Assembly: GCA_023512835.1 (NCBI GenBank)
Contig: CM042091.1
Span: 18,927,506-18,991,505, forward strand
DNA: 64,000 bases
Source: Taxillus chinensis
Lineage: Eukaryota; Streptophyta; Magnoliopsida; Santalales; Loranthaceae
Direction: 5' to 3'
The stretch's first letter is position 1; every line of letters begins with the position of its first letter. The position numbers were made by a program, and so were the translations under genes. The notes beneath the pieces are model-generated. The model had not been told where the DNA came from, ran no database searches, and worked only from the letters and a program-made list of their open reading frames with translations. Positions 11,535 through 23,943 of this stretch are shown here, piece by piece.

Positions 11535-14500
11535 TGTCACACCCTGGATTTTTGACCTATAGACGGTTAGTGAATTTCCATGCCTGCACCTAAAGGGATA
11601 AAGGGTTGGTGAAAATACTAGGAAAATGACCTCAACATGGGTGCTGTCCCTACCAAATCATCATACCAAACATACACTCAAATACATATAACACAGAAAT
11701 CTCATTTCAATTTAAATAGTCCAAAGATTTCCTCATGGGGTTACATCATGTTAGTATAGTCCATTACAATCCAAGTATCACAAACAAACAATAACATCAA
11801 ATAAGAAAAATAAATACAAAGTCTCCACATCAGGTGAACCTCTTAGCTCCTGTAGGCACCTGGAACAAACAACGACAAACATAACAGGAGGAGTGAGGAA
11901 CCACAACTCAGTAAGAATCATGTCTTCCTAACCCATCCCAACTCATGTAAAGTGTAGGCATGTGCTTATATCATTTAACCCACATAATCACATTATCGTA
12001 CAATATTACGTTATCATTTATCCCACGCAATCACATTTTGTTAGCATTTAACATTATATACCTCAACCTCTCTAGTTCCAACACAAGCCATGCCTCTCAG
12101 GCACCAACTAAACTTCACAGACTTGTACCACAACTGTCACGCTCTCGAATTCCAAAGAACTCAGAGCCAAAAACGTGACTTCTCCTTGCCCGCACTTGAA
12201 GGGTGAAGGGGTTGGTGACAAACACCAATAGAGACTATACCACGAGTGTTGTCTCAATCATGCAAATCTTTACAATCATACATCAAGGGTAATCCTGTAC
12301 TTTTTCTTATATCATCATGCATACAATATGTCAAATAGTTATACATACATTACATCACAAACAGTGGGCAAATACAACTATCAACGAACCCATGTCTGGA
12401 ATATAATACATAATCAATACAGATTATAGTACTGCATCATACATCAGAGTAGTGAGCACGTTCTCCTGGAAGAAAGTCCTCCAATAGTTTTGGGTCACAC
12501 TTAAAAAGGATAAACAACAAATTAGGAGTGAGCTAGAAGCTCAATAGATGACCTTATAACTCTACATCACTTTATTATGCAACACAGATAAGTCTATACT
12601 ACATGCTCATTGTACTCGTACATAATGTAGTGAGCAAAATCATCAAGAGTCAGCCTGCAAACAAATATTAGGAGCCAACCTATCCATAACAGGATAGCTT
12701 CTCCACGATCCTCAATAGGATCTCAGCTTAGGGCACTCAGTCCTAGCACCACGAGCTTAGCAGCTCAACTCAGGCCAGAACCTGTCACCACGAGCTCAAC
12801 AACTCAATCTAGGTCTTAGCTTATCATGTCAACTATATAACACAGCCTGTGCATCACAGTGAGAATACACAAACAAGTCACATAGCCAAAGGTCCAAATA
12901 CTCCAATCAGCAATTCAACACAAGTATAGCACCTATACTCCCTCTATGATAGAGGCCAGTTTCCACAAATCTATCCTTAAACCTTAACAAAAAAAGAGAA
13001 TTTTTGCAGAATGTGTCTTCTTGAAATAAAAAGTCACACAAATGGTTCCTCATATCATAACTAAAATAACCTGATTTTGGCGATTTTTATAAGAAGTCTA
13101 ACCTCACTTTCCAAGTAGTCACCTTAAACCAAAAAATGAATTTTTCTAAGATTCAGTACTAATTTCCATTTTTCACATTTTGAAGGAGTGAGAATTTGAT
13201 TTTCTAGTATTTTTCTTTGAATCCAAAAAGGGGATATTTCCTTATTTACATTATAACTTAAGTAAATTACTTAACTGTGGAGAGTCATAAAAGTTTACAA
13301 TGTAAATAGTCCTTCAAAGCTATATTTTAGAATTATTAACCTGAAGCTCTGACTCGAAGGTTTGATGTGAAGCTCTAACCTTCAACCCTTCAACCATTAA
13401 TGCGTTGCCAACCCAATAATTCACCAATGGTACTGTTCATCATCGTTTTAGCTTGATCTTCTTCTGAAATCAACCCAACGACCCCCAAACGCTCATAAAC
13501 ACACTTTTACTCAATAAAATACAATATACACCTCAAAATGCATCTTGAACGCCTCTAAATTGCAAAGTAACAACATTAACACACATATACATATTTACAG
13601 ATTATATCCATCTAAATTTAGATCCAAATTCTCATGATTGATTTCTCAACCCTCATGCGATACACGGTTATGAAACCCCTAGATCACATAAACATATACC
13701 CATAACTATATATATCAGATTTTAACCATAAATCTTATGCTAAACCACCAAATTCAACCCAGAATCGGATTTTCCCCCAAAACCTAAGGTTTATGCTAAA
13801 TGTCATAGATCATGTCAAAATCATGCGTATGAAGAACATAATCAAGATAAGAAGTTTATGAATACCTATCTGGAATGGATTCACAAATGAATCGATCCCA
13901 AAACCTAAGCTCCAAGCTCCGATTAGGCAAGCTCCTTTTCCAAGCTCTTTCTATGTTCTCCCTTTCACCAAGGTCAAGAAATGCAAATGACCACACGCTG
14001 AGAGTTTTTTTTTCTATTTATATTTTACACTAATTCTTTAATTAATAAACACTCAAAATTACACAACTAGCTTTCCATGGTCTCGAACTACAAATTGAGC
14101 TCAAATACAGTCAAAATACTCGAAATGATGAGTACATCACTATCCAGATATTTCCCTGCCACTTAGAATGGCTATCTCTCACTCTCACTCAAATACGAGT
14201 CTTTACAACAACTTACTCATAGGCATACTACATATGACATTTCATGCCAATAACATCTTATGCTTAACGAATGACATCTCATGCCTCCATCATAACATGA
14301 CATCTCATAATGAGATTCTAATGTTCACATCTCATACTCCTAGTATAGCAAAGCATCTCATGCATTATAACATTACATAAATCATGACTTCATATGCAAC
14401 ACTCAACTTAAATCATGACATCACATGCAACACTTACATTTAATTAGAGCATCATATGCATATCAAGGAATCACATGCAATCACCATAATTCATGGCATC

Positions 14501-14896
14501 ACATGCAATCATGTCATACAAGTATACCTACAAACCACGCATTCAACCATAGACTTTCAGCCCCAAACCATGTATTTAAAGCCACTTAGGCGCATCTAAG
14601 ACCCCTTGGGACTCAACGCCAGCCACATGACACACATAATGGAGCAAACAGGCTCAACACATAGGACCGGTTGCGGTGGACCCCATCCTGGCCATGACAG
14701 ATCCTCATCGGCCCGGACCGAGATCCCTTTTGTCATGGCAGACACCAACTTAGCTGCGACAAATTTGATCAACTAAATTCTGTTCTTTATAAGTCGCGAC
14801 CGAACTTAACCAATCGTGACCGATTTACCCAGTTAACATCACATTCTATTGGTTGCGGTCGACCAAATTTTTAGCCATGACCGATCAAGTCAACAC
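11535..14896 (+). repeat. LTR-B-like remnant interrupted by a solo LTR
   Basis: It starts TGTCACACCCTGG at 11535 and follows the LTR-B order: 'cctgcacctaaaggg...gggttggtga', 'ggtgaacctcttagctcctgt', 'aacaggaggagtgaggaaccac' in pieces. It is cut at 12134 by another solo LTR and resumes at 14213. The resumed part has degenerate repeats of 'catgacatcacatgcaa' (14370-14520) and a segment rich in 'ggttgcggt.gacc' (14660-14890). The right end was not found. Confidence 0.5.
12135..14207 (+). mobile_element. solo LTR, LTR-A family, TSD acaac
   Basis: It starts TGTCACGCTCTCG, ends ACGAGTCTTTACA, and is flanked by acaac on both sides (12130-12134, 14208-14212). At 2073 bp it contains the family landmarks 'ttgcccgcac...ggggttggtga', 'cctggaagaaagtcct', 'ggataaacaacaa.taggagtgagc' and the palindrome region. 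No internal retrotransposon domain is adjacent, so this is a solo LTR left by recombination between two LTRs. Confidence 0.85.
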
Positions 14897-15266
14897 TGTA
14901 GAGACTCATATTTGGGTAGTATTGAGAGATAGCCATTCTATGGGAATGCAACTATCTGGATGGTAGTGTGGTCGTCAATATGAGCATTTTGACAGTACTT
15001 GGACCCGATTCTGGGTCGGGGCCCCGAGTGGCCCGATTGTTGACTTTCTCGGGGGTTTATTGGTTGACTTTGTATTTGAGCGTGATAATGTCTGAATAGT
15101 GTTGTGCTCGTCATTTCGAGCGTTTTGACAATAATTGGGCTCAATTTGGAGTTCGTGACCTCAGGAGGCCAATTATTGTTGGGAGGCCAATTATTGGCAG
15201 CAGTATATAAATAATTAAGAAACTGCCTTATCCCTTTAATTGCTTGGTGCGTGCATATTTGAGCAA

Positions 15267-15344
<78 letters not shown>

Positions 15345-17067
15345 AAAGAGCTTCCTTTGGTGATTTGGGGCGATTGGAGTTTGTGGATCGCAAATAATCT
15401 TTCCAGGTAGGTGTCCTTGACCTTCTTATCTCGATCCTGTCTTTGGATATGTGTTACTGTGATATGAGGTTATATAACTGTGTATTTCATGAGAGTTAAG
15501 AAGTCAACCATAGAAATCTAGATTTAGATCTAGATGGATATATGATTTGTGTCTTTCTGTTGTTACCGTGTGATTTAGAGGCGTTCAAAACACGTTTTGA
15601 GGTAGATATTGTAATCTGTTGAGTAAAACATGTGCTTTTGAGCGCTTGGCGGTCACTGGGTTGATTCCAGACGAAGAACAAACCAAAAATGATGATGAAT
15701 AGTACCCTGGGCATAAGCAGCAGCTAGTAGTTCGGATCAGTAGTTCAGATTAGTTAGTCCGGATCAGTTAGTTTGGATTAGTAGTCCGGATCAGTAGTTC
15801 AGATGTGGCAGCAACAGTGGTCTGCAGCTTTAGTCCACAACTTTATTCTGCAACAGTGTTTCCGCAGCAGTGATCCGCAGCTTCATTCCGCAGCAGTGCA
15901 ACTGTACTACACTGGACCATTTATATTGTAAATCATTATGCCTTAAGTATTATATTTAAGTTACAATGTAAATAACAAAATACCCCCCATTTGGATTCAA
16001 AGAAAAATACTAGAAAATTAAATTCTCACTCCTTCAAAATGTGAAAATTGGGATTTAGGGTAAAATCTCAGAAAAATCTAATTTTTCAAAGAGATAAATT
16101 TTTGGAAAGTGGGGTTAGACATCTCAAAAAAATCCTCAAAAATCAGATTATCTTAGTTATGATATGGAGACCCAATGCCGAGACTTTTTATTTCAAGAAA
16201 ACAACTTCTATGGGTATGTCCTTCTTGGTCAAGGAATGACGACCGATTTGTGAAGACTGGCTTCAGTTATAAAGGGAGTATGGTGAACCTTAATGCCATA
16301 TTGGTGTTGGTATGTTGGTTTGAGGAATTGGGGCTTGGGCTCTATGACTTGTTGGGTTCTCACCGTGAGGCTAAGGCTTGTGTTGAGCCGTTAAGCTCGT
16401 GGAGCTAGGGCTGAGTGCCTTGAGCTGAGATCCCGTTGAGGATTGTGTTGAGCCGTTGAGCTCGTAGAGCTAAGGCTGAGTGCCCTAAGCTGGGGTCCCG
16501 TGGAGTATCGTGGACAAGCTGTCCTGTGTGGGTAGGCTGGGTCCTGATGTTTGTTTACAGGCTGAGTCCTGATGATTGTGCACACTACACAGTGCACGAG
16601 TACACAGAGCATGTAGTATAGATTTGTATGTTTGCATGATGTGAAGTATTAGGGTCACCTACTGAGCTTGTCGCTCACCCCTACTTGTTATTTCCTTTTT
16701 TCAGGTGTGACCCGAGACTAGTGGAGGACTTTCTTCCAAGAGGACGTGCCCATTACTCTGATGTATGAGTACTATATTTTGTATTGTATTATGTGTTATA
16801 TCTCGAACATGAGTCCGTGGGCAGTTGTATTTGCATACTGTTTGTGATGTGATGTTTGTATGACTGTTTGACTTATTGTATGTATGATGACATATGGAAA
16901 AGTACAGGATCACCCTTGATGTATGACTGTACAGGGTTGCATGATTGAGACAACACCCGCAGTGTATTCTCTATTGGTGTTAGTTACCAACCCCTTGACC
17001 TTTCGGGTGTGGGCAAGGGGAAGTCATGTTCCTGGTTCCGGGTTCCCTGAAATTTGGGGGCGTGACA
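14897..17067 (-). mobile_element. solo LTR, LTR-A family, reverse orientation, TSD aacac
   Basis: On the plus strand it runs from TGTAGAGACTCATATTTGGG to TTTGGGGGCGTGACA, the reverse of the 12135 element. It is flanked by aacac at 14892-14896 and 17068-17072. Length is 2171 bp. It carries a (GA)n tract, a variable short-repeat site at about 15725-15890 and the palindrome at about 15930-15975. With 12135-14207 it forms an inverted pair 690 bp apart. Confidence 0.87.
15266..15341. repeat. (GA)n microsatellite
   Basis: About 37 GA units with one C interruption, inside the reverse LTR at 14897-17067. A shorter (GA)n sits at the equivalent place in the LTR at 53200-55599 (about 53610-53630), so the tract is ancestral to the family and length-variable. 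Confidence 0.95.
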
Positions 17068-17199
17068 AACACCACCTCAAAACACCCCGTCGGCCGCGAC
17101 CAACCAAGAACCAACTACGATGGGCCTCTAATGAACTTCATTTTTAGTGGTTGTAACTCATCTTTTCTAGCATCTTATGACCCAAAATAACCATTAATA

Positions 17200-19358
17200 G
17201 CCCCCAAACATAAGATAAAGAAGCGAGGAAGAAGACAGTTTTATGCTAGATCCGAGGAAAGAACATTTATTGGGTACTCAGTTCAGACAAAGGGTTATAA
17301 AGTATTTCTTCCAAGACTTGAAAAATTAATAACTTTAAGTAAAATTAAGGTCGATGATAACTAGAAGAAAGATGTAACTGAGGATTACAATCCAGAATTT
17401 GAAGAAGAAGAAGAACCTTAAGAAGAAGAAAAGTCTGAGCATGAAAAAGAAAAGAAGAATGAGGACACAGACTCAGAGAAGTCTAATAAAGATGAGAAAG
17501 AAGAGTCTAATCCCGGAGAAGATTCTAGTAAGAAAACCAAGAGGATATGGTCCAGTGTACATAACAAGGATAAGATCTTTGGTGATCTCAAAGCAGGTGT
17601 AACAACCAGGAGAAAATTTACAAGAGCTACTGCATTACTCTCATAAATTGAACCAAAGTCAGTTGGAGAAGCAGTAGAGGATGAAGCTTGGATCACAACA
17701 ATGAATGAGGAGCTGGATCAGATTGAAAAGAACAAAACATGAGAGTTGGTTCCTAGACCAAAGAACAAGAATGTCATTGAAACAAAGTGGGTATTCAGAC
17801 ATAAACTGAATGAAGATGGCAAGATTGTAAGGAACAAGGCATGATTGGTTTGCAAAGAATACTTTCAGATTGAGGGTATAGATGTGGATGAAACATTTAT
17901 ACCAATGGCAATGCTAGAAACAATAAGGATGTTTCTTAAATTAGCAGCACATAAAACATTCAAAGTTTATCAAATAAATGTGAAGTCTGCCTTTCTAAAT
18001 GAATTACTAAAAGAAAAGGTATATATTGAGCAACCAGATGGAGTGCAGATTGCTAATGATGAGACACATGTGTCCAGACTAAAGAAAGTCTTGTATGGCC
18101 TGAAGCAAGCTCTTAAAGTATGGTATAGCTGACTGGATGGGTATTTAAAGAGAATGAATTTTAGTAGATATACAGTGGATCATAATCTTTATATCCTGAA
18201 TTCAGATAGAGGTCAGTTGGCTGCCATAGTCTATGTAGATAACATTTTCGGTGGAAGTCACTTAGGATTATGTGAAGAATTTGCTAAGAGAATGAGTGAT
18301 GAATTTGAAATGTCTCTTATAGGAGAATTAACCTACTTCTTAGGATTGTAGATTAGGCAGACTGCTGGCGGTATTTTCATATCTCAACACAAGTATGCCA
18401 AAGAATTACTGAAGAAGTATGATATGGAAGATAGCAAGCCTATTGGAACCCCAATGGCTACAGACTGCAAACTACATAAGGATCAGGAAGGCATTAGTGT
18501 GAATCAGAAAGAGTATCGAGGCATGATTAGAAGCCTCTTATACATTACAGCCTCCAGACCTGATCTTATACAAGTTGTGTATCAGGCGAGTAGATTTCAA
18601 GTAGACCCCAAGGAGTCTCACTTGATGACAATCAAATAGATCCTTAGATACCTAAATGGTACATTAGAAATGGGGTTGTGGTATCCCTCTAAGGACTATA
18701 TTAAATTACAGGAAGATACTGGTGCAGACTAAGCTGGAAATATTGATGACAGATGTTCTACCAATGGCTGTAGTTTTTATCTGGGCTCTAAATGCATTAC
18801 ATGCTTAAGCTGAAAACAAAATAGTGTGGCTTGTAGCATAGCCAAAGCTGAATATGTGGCTGTACATGCTGCATGTACTGAGATGGTATGGATGAATATA
18901 CGACTGTCAGACTTGGGAGTCAATGTGGAGTTACCTGTCAATATATGGTGTGACAACCAGAGTACTATCAATATAAGCAAGAATCTCATTTAACATTCGA
19001 AGACCAAGCATATTGATTATCGTTACCACTACATCAAAGAACAAGTGGAAGAGGGAAATGTGCAACTGATGTATGTTCTCACTCAGGAACAAACTGTTTA
19101 TATCCTCACCAAACCTCTATCCATTGAGCTATTTGATAAACACTGACACGGGTTGTCTGTACAGCTTCCTCCTCACACCTAAGGTGTCAATAGGGTTCCC
19201 CCTTCTTCTTTGCAATTGGTTGGCAAAGGGAGAGAAGAAGATATTGTGTCCAGGGGGAGTACAGTGGGAGAAGTTTAGGGGGGGGGGGGTTGGGAGCCTC
19301 GAAGTCGAAGGCTCGTAGATTATTCACATATGTTGCCAACAATTCCAAAGGTGGAGAT
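17200..19358 (+). pseudogene. Ty1/Copia pol relic (integrase end, reverse transcriptase, RNase H)
   Basis: A continuous but stop-ridden Copia polyprotein: end of integrase at 17209-17330, an acidic linker (17390-17580), then reverse transcriptase with KTKWVF-like 'ETKWVFRHKLNEDGKI', 'VYIEQPDG', 'LYGLKQ' and YVDN in place of the catalytic YVDD. It continues with 'GIFISQHKYAKELLKKY', 'SRPDLIQVVYQASRF' and RNase H pieces ('AKAEYVAVHAA', 'WCDNQSTI'). At least eight in-frame stops (for example 17644, 17741, 17842, 18130, 18349, 18637) make it non-coding. A polypurine tract aaaggtggagat (19347-19358) abuts the 3' LTR. Gag and most of integrase are missing on the left. Confidence 0.9.
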
Positions 19359-20024
19359 TGTTGTTCCCATGGTACTTTGGTTGTCATTGTTGTCAACAAC
19401 ATGCGAAAGTGGGAGAACGCAAAATTGAAAATCCGTACAGAGTTGGATAAATTCGTAGAATGATCTTTTAGAGTGAGCTCGTAGAGGGAGTCTGACCATG
19501 TACTCACAGAGTCGAAGATCTAGGTCGAAGATCTGGAGACTCGTAGACTCACAATGTCACGCCCCGGATTTCCAACCCGAGGAAACCGGTACGTGACTCC
19601 CCTTGTACCCACACGGAGGGCAAAGGGGTTAGGGTGCAAATCCCGAATATAACATTTTAAACATCCACAACACATTCAAGAAAGTAATGTTCATAAAAGC
19701 AATCCACAATCCAAACCAGTCTTTATTACAACAAAATCCTCTTTCCAATCCATCCCCACTGGGGTTACATCAATTCCCATAAACATAACATAAATAGAAG
19801 ACAGTAAAATCAATAAGGTCTTCTACCTTGGGGTCCCACCTAACGCCTGTATGTTCCTGAAAGAAAACACAACATAGAGGGAGGGGTGAGCAACCACAGC
19901 TCAGTAGGGATCATGTCTCCCAAATCCATCCCATGCCCCTAGCGTCTACATGAGTGTGTACAGGTGCAGTGTAGTGACAATAAAATATAAACAAGTTGTA
20001 TTCCACATTCACATGGCACACACA

Positions 20025-20255
20025 TATCCACAGCCATACAGGCTTAGCCATATAAGCTAACATATCCACGGCCACTAAGGCTTAGCCACACGGCTAACAT
20101 ATCCACGGCCACTCAGGCTTAGCCACACGGCTAACATATCCACGGCCACTCAGGCTTAGCCACACGGGCTAACATATCCACAGCCATATAGGCTTAGCCA
20201 CACAGGCTAACATATCCACAGCCATATAGGCTTAGCCACACAGGTTAACAGTTCC
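20025..20255 (+). repeat. minisatellite, about 38-bp unit
   Basis: Five to six tandem units built on 'ggcttagccacac.ggctaacatatccac' plus 'ggccactca'. Later flanking sequence keeps degenerate 'cacaggcat...ccaaacac' repeats (20300-20560), so the array extends in decayed form. Confidence 0.85.
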
Positions 20256-20813
20256 AGTCCCGGGCTTCCACAGCCACCGGGTTCCACAAACACAGCATAC
20301 AAGGTCACACAGGCATTAAACCAAACACGTAGCATACACACTTTCACAGGCATAATACCAAACACTTAGTTCGCACAGCCCATCAGGCATAAAATTAAAC
20401 ACTTGACATGCAGAGTCTCACAGGTATTTTACCAAACGCTTAACATGCATACATTCATAAACCCACAAACCTAGCCATACAGGCATATTATCAAACACAT
20501 ACTAGGCATATTCACACAGACATATTCACACAGGCATTTTATCGAACACTTAATATGCACTCACCATCCAACACCAGAATACATCAAAAACCGCCATTGA
20601 AGGCCATCATCCATATAGGAGATCACACCTATATGGATTACATATATATATATATAAACAGGTATAACTCCATAATCTGCCCTAGAACCCTAGGACAGAG
20701 GAGGATTTAGGAAGAACAGAACCCTTACCTTGTATGTTCTCCTGCTCCCGCTTCCACGCAAGACTCCGACCACCCACGCAAGACGCTCCGGCAGCCACCA
20801 GAAGCTCTCCTTC

Positions 20814-20818
<5 letters not shown>

Positions 20819-20869
<51 letters not shown>
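20819..20869. repeat. (CT)n microsatellite
   Basis: About 25 CT units within the solo LTR at 19555-21560. The open frames reading through it are only Ser-Leu or Arg-Glu repeats. Confidence 0.95.
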
Positions 20870-20871
<2 letters not shown>

Positions 20872-22840
20872 TTCTCTGTCGGCTGGTGGAGCAACAAACC
20901 CTAAACCTAAAACAGAGGGGCTTCTCCTCCTTATATAGACAACACAACATCAAAACGACGTAGTTTTGATTAAGTGAATCCCAGCATCAAAATGACGTAG
21001 TTTTGATGGAACAAGCTATGACCTTCCCACATCCACACATACCAAAATATTCACAATTCCAACATGGTCCTTTGGGAAAAGATGATTTGAATGACAAAAC
21101 CAAGGTAACCATGCAAAAACATGCTTGCACGCCAATTTAAACGTCAATTCCCCAATTGGCGTGCAGCTCCAAATGCACTCAAACTTCACCCCAAGCCTCC
21201 TTGCATCTTGTAGAGGTCTGAGAAGCAAAAATATGCTTGCACGTGAAATGAGTGAATTCACGTGCAGCTCCAAATGCTCTGAAATTTCTGTGGTAGATAG
21301 TGGACCTCATTCTAAGCAACTTTTGTTCTTGCACGCCAATTGTTTGAGGCCATCTACTATACCAAAAGTGAGCTCCAAAATCTGCCAAAACAGCTTAAAA
21401 CCGCATGTGTATGCATAGCATCTTCCTAGGGCATAAATGTATGTTATCACTTGTCACATGCACCTCCCAAAAGTCCCCTCTTGGGCTCATCTCTTACCTC
21501 AAACTTGTGCACCAACATCCAAGGTGTTTGTGGTTAACTTCTTACACACGGGTCATTACACACAAGGTCGAAGATCAGATGACTCGAAGATATGCAGAGT
21601 CGAAGATCATCAGACCATTAGGCTCGAAGCATCACCGAAGGAACACAGGGTCGTAGACTCATAGATCCACAGGATTGAAGATTCGAAGACCCAAGGTGTA
21701 ATCACGTGAAGAGCAACGTCTCAGAGACTAGAAGACTTTTAGGCTCGTAGACCCATTGGGTGTAGAGTGGCAACGTTGTAGAGTTGAAGCCTGTAGGGTC
21801 GAAGCTCGCAAGTTGAAGATTGGGAGACCCGTTGCCGAGAACAGAGACCCGTTGATGTGAATAAATAATTAATCAAGGTAAAATGAGGTTGTCACTGGCT
21901 CGAAGACATGAAGACTTGAAAACTCGTAGAGTGAAAGTCAGTTGATCACTTGTTTTATCATAGATTCGAAGCCGAAGAGCAGAAGAATTGGAAGATTAAT
22001 TTAAAGATCTAAGGCTTGAAGATTCAGACTCGAAGATTCGAAGGTGAAGACTCGGAGGTAGTAGCATGTGTACTTGGAGAGGTATCAGCGAAGCTATGAG
22101 GCATACATCTTCGAGGTTGTGGGTAGTCGAAGGAGCGAAACACACTGAAGGCTGCCGTTTAAGTAAGTTATTGCTCGGACAACATTTCCTTTAGTACGCT
22201 AAGTACTGAAAAACACGTGGATGTATCTGAGGCTGACTTAACATGTTTCAACGATAGAAATCAAAAGATGGAGCATGCTTAACCCTAGTAGAAGGGTTTC
22301 ATACTATGGCCAACCTATATGAGTCAAGCATATGCCTTACTTCAAGGGAAGTCAGAACATTAGAGAACACAAGAAAGGCATCTTGAATAGTCTATGTGCA
22401 ATACAAAGACGACACAGAGTAGTTCGTAAGATATACACACAGAGAGAGGAAGATAGTAAGTGAGATAACAGTGAGTTAACCTGTCTTCATTCCTCATACA
22501 TTTATGAACAGATTGTGAGTTTGGCAAAGGAGTAGTTGAAGTTCAAGCAGTGCAAACAATTGAATACGCAGGAGCAGGTTGCGCTAGACAGTTCATCACA
22601 ATGAGTGAGTTATGGAGTAATACTATTTTTGTATTTGCATTTAAGAGAAAAGAGAGTTGATCCTATTGTAAAAAGGGCTAAACCCTATTGTATCCAAAGC
22701 TTATAGTGGATTGGACTCGGTGGAGGTACACCCTCACCACCGTGGAGTAGATCACATTGATCGAACCACGTAAATTGTGTGTTTTTGTCTTTTACTTCCC
22801 ATACATACTGGCTGTTAATCTAATATTGTATAAGACACTA

Positions 22841-23943
22841 AAATACTACCCAAAGAAAACCGCATTTGTAGAATACCTCTGAGTATCATATTACTCTTAA
22901 AACTATAGAAAATAGTTTTAAGTATATAGATTTACCCCCCTCTCTGTATACATACACATATACTCATACGATCTTACTTGGATCTTAGAAATATCACTTT
23001 CAACATGATTGCTAGTAGAAAAAGCTGAAGTAAAGTAATGATTTAAAGGAAGCTAATTATTTTTTATTAGTATTATAGCTTGCACCGCCGCAATCTCTAA
23101 CTACTCTTTGTTGCAATCTCTAACACTATTGTATATTTTAAATTCTTCCCTCTCTCATTTCTTCTCATATGGTCAATTGAATCAATAGAAACAATTATTT
23201 TAATATTAAAATAAATTTTAACTAGTAAAGTTTTAATCAATAAATTTTGTTAAATTTGATTGAAAGCTACCATTATTGAGTAAATTATAAAATCTTTTCT
23301 TCACATTTTAACTATTATTTCACTATAAGCTCAAAGATTATATATATAGAAAGCTAAATATGGGAAAAAAAAAGGTCAAAGAGACATAATTATACTTAAA
23401 TGATAATAGTGACGAGAATATGACGTAAAAATAAAAATCAGATCCTCAGTCTTTGAAGGTAAAGGAAAAAAGATTTTATTTTAGAGCCATGCTTTGTGCA
23501 AGTCGGTGTGCGCACAGAATTGCTTGGTGTTAATCTAGTTTTTTCAGACCAACAGCCTATAAATCAGTATACACATACATCGGCTTGCACAAAGATTTTC
23601 TGTTTTATTTATTATTTTATTGATATATAAATTTATATATATAATATAATATACGAAAAAAAATTTATAAGCATTTGTCCCATTAATAATTATTTTTTAA
23701 AATTCATTTACTTCTCGTTTAATTAAATATAATTACATTTAAAAATATAATTATTTTTAAAAATAAATATTCAACACTCAAAATTAATTTTAAATTTAAA
23801 TATTATTTTAAAAAACAATATTTTTTAAATAATAAATCCTACCACCGCTAACAGTTGCCAAATTGGAATCTGGGATCTGGGATCTGCTGGCCTGTGTTTC
23901 CGGAGATTCCACTGTGAGTGAGAGAGAGTGAGAGACAGGAGAA
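22841..23943. other. AT-rich upstream region of the asparaginase gene
   Basis: Very AT-rich (23600-23830 nearly pure A/T), with one small inverted-repeat element at 23492-23594. The last 60 bases before the ATG carry a GA-rich leader ('gtgagtgagagagagtgagag'). No TATA box stands out from the AT-rich background. Confidence 0.5.
23492..23594. mobile_element. small inverted-repeat element (MITE-like)
   Basis: The left arm ctttgtgcaagtcggtgt (23492-23509) pairs with acatcggcttgcacaaag (23577-23594) at 16 of 18 positions, with a 67-base loop. It lies about 350 bp upstream of the asparaginase ATG. A TSD is not clear. A MITE or a decayed hairpin is likely; a small-RNA precursor cannot be excluded. 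Confidence 0.5.

Larger units (their letters stand above)
19555..21560 (+). mobile_element. solo LTR inserted in the Copia LTR, TSD cacaa
   Basis: It starts TGTCACGCCCCGGATTTCC, ends GGGTCATTACA, and is flanked by cacaa at 19550-19554 and 21561-21565. At 2006 bp it is a separate LTR family from LTR-A: the first bases are similar, the rest differs. It carries a 38-bp minisatellite, a (CT)n tract and a short repeated motif 'aacgacgtagttttgat' (20950-21010). Confidence 0.85.
19359..22840 (+). mobile_element. 3' LTR of the Copia relic, split by a solo LTR
   Basis: It starts TGTTGTTCCCATGG directly after the polypurine tract. The body is full of degenerate 'agtcgaagat', 'actcgtagac' and 'gctcgaag' words. 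It is broken at 19554 by another element and continues from 21566. Near its end is 'ggtggaggtacaccctcaccacc...gatcacattgatcgaacc', a pattern seen near the ends of some Copia LTRs. The exact right end is uncertain (about 22833-22860). Confidence 0.65.

Noticed and set aside
12135..17067. A single large transposon with 2-kb inverted repeats
   Set aside because: Each LTR has its own distinct TSD (acaac, aacac), so they are two independent insertions.
20025..20255. CRISPR-like regular repeats
   Set aside because: Units are contiguous without unique spacers, in a plant nuclear LTR: a minisatellite.
20682..20963. Several open frames with Ser-Leu or Arg-Glu runs
   Set aside because: They read through a (CT)n microsatellite inside a solo LTR.
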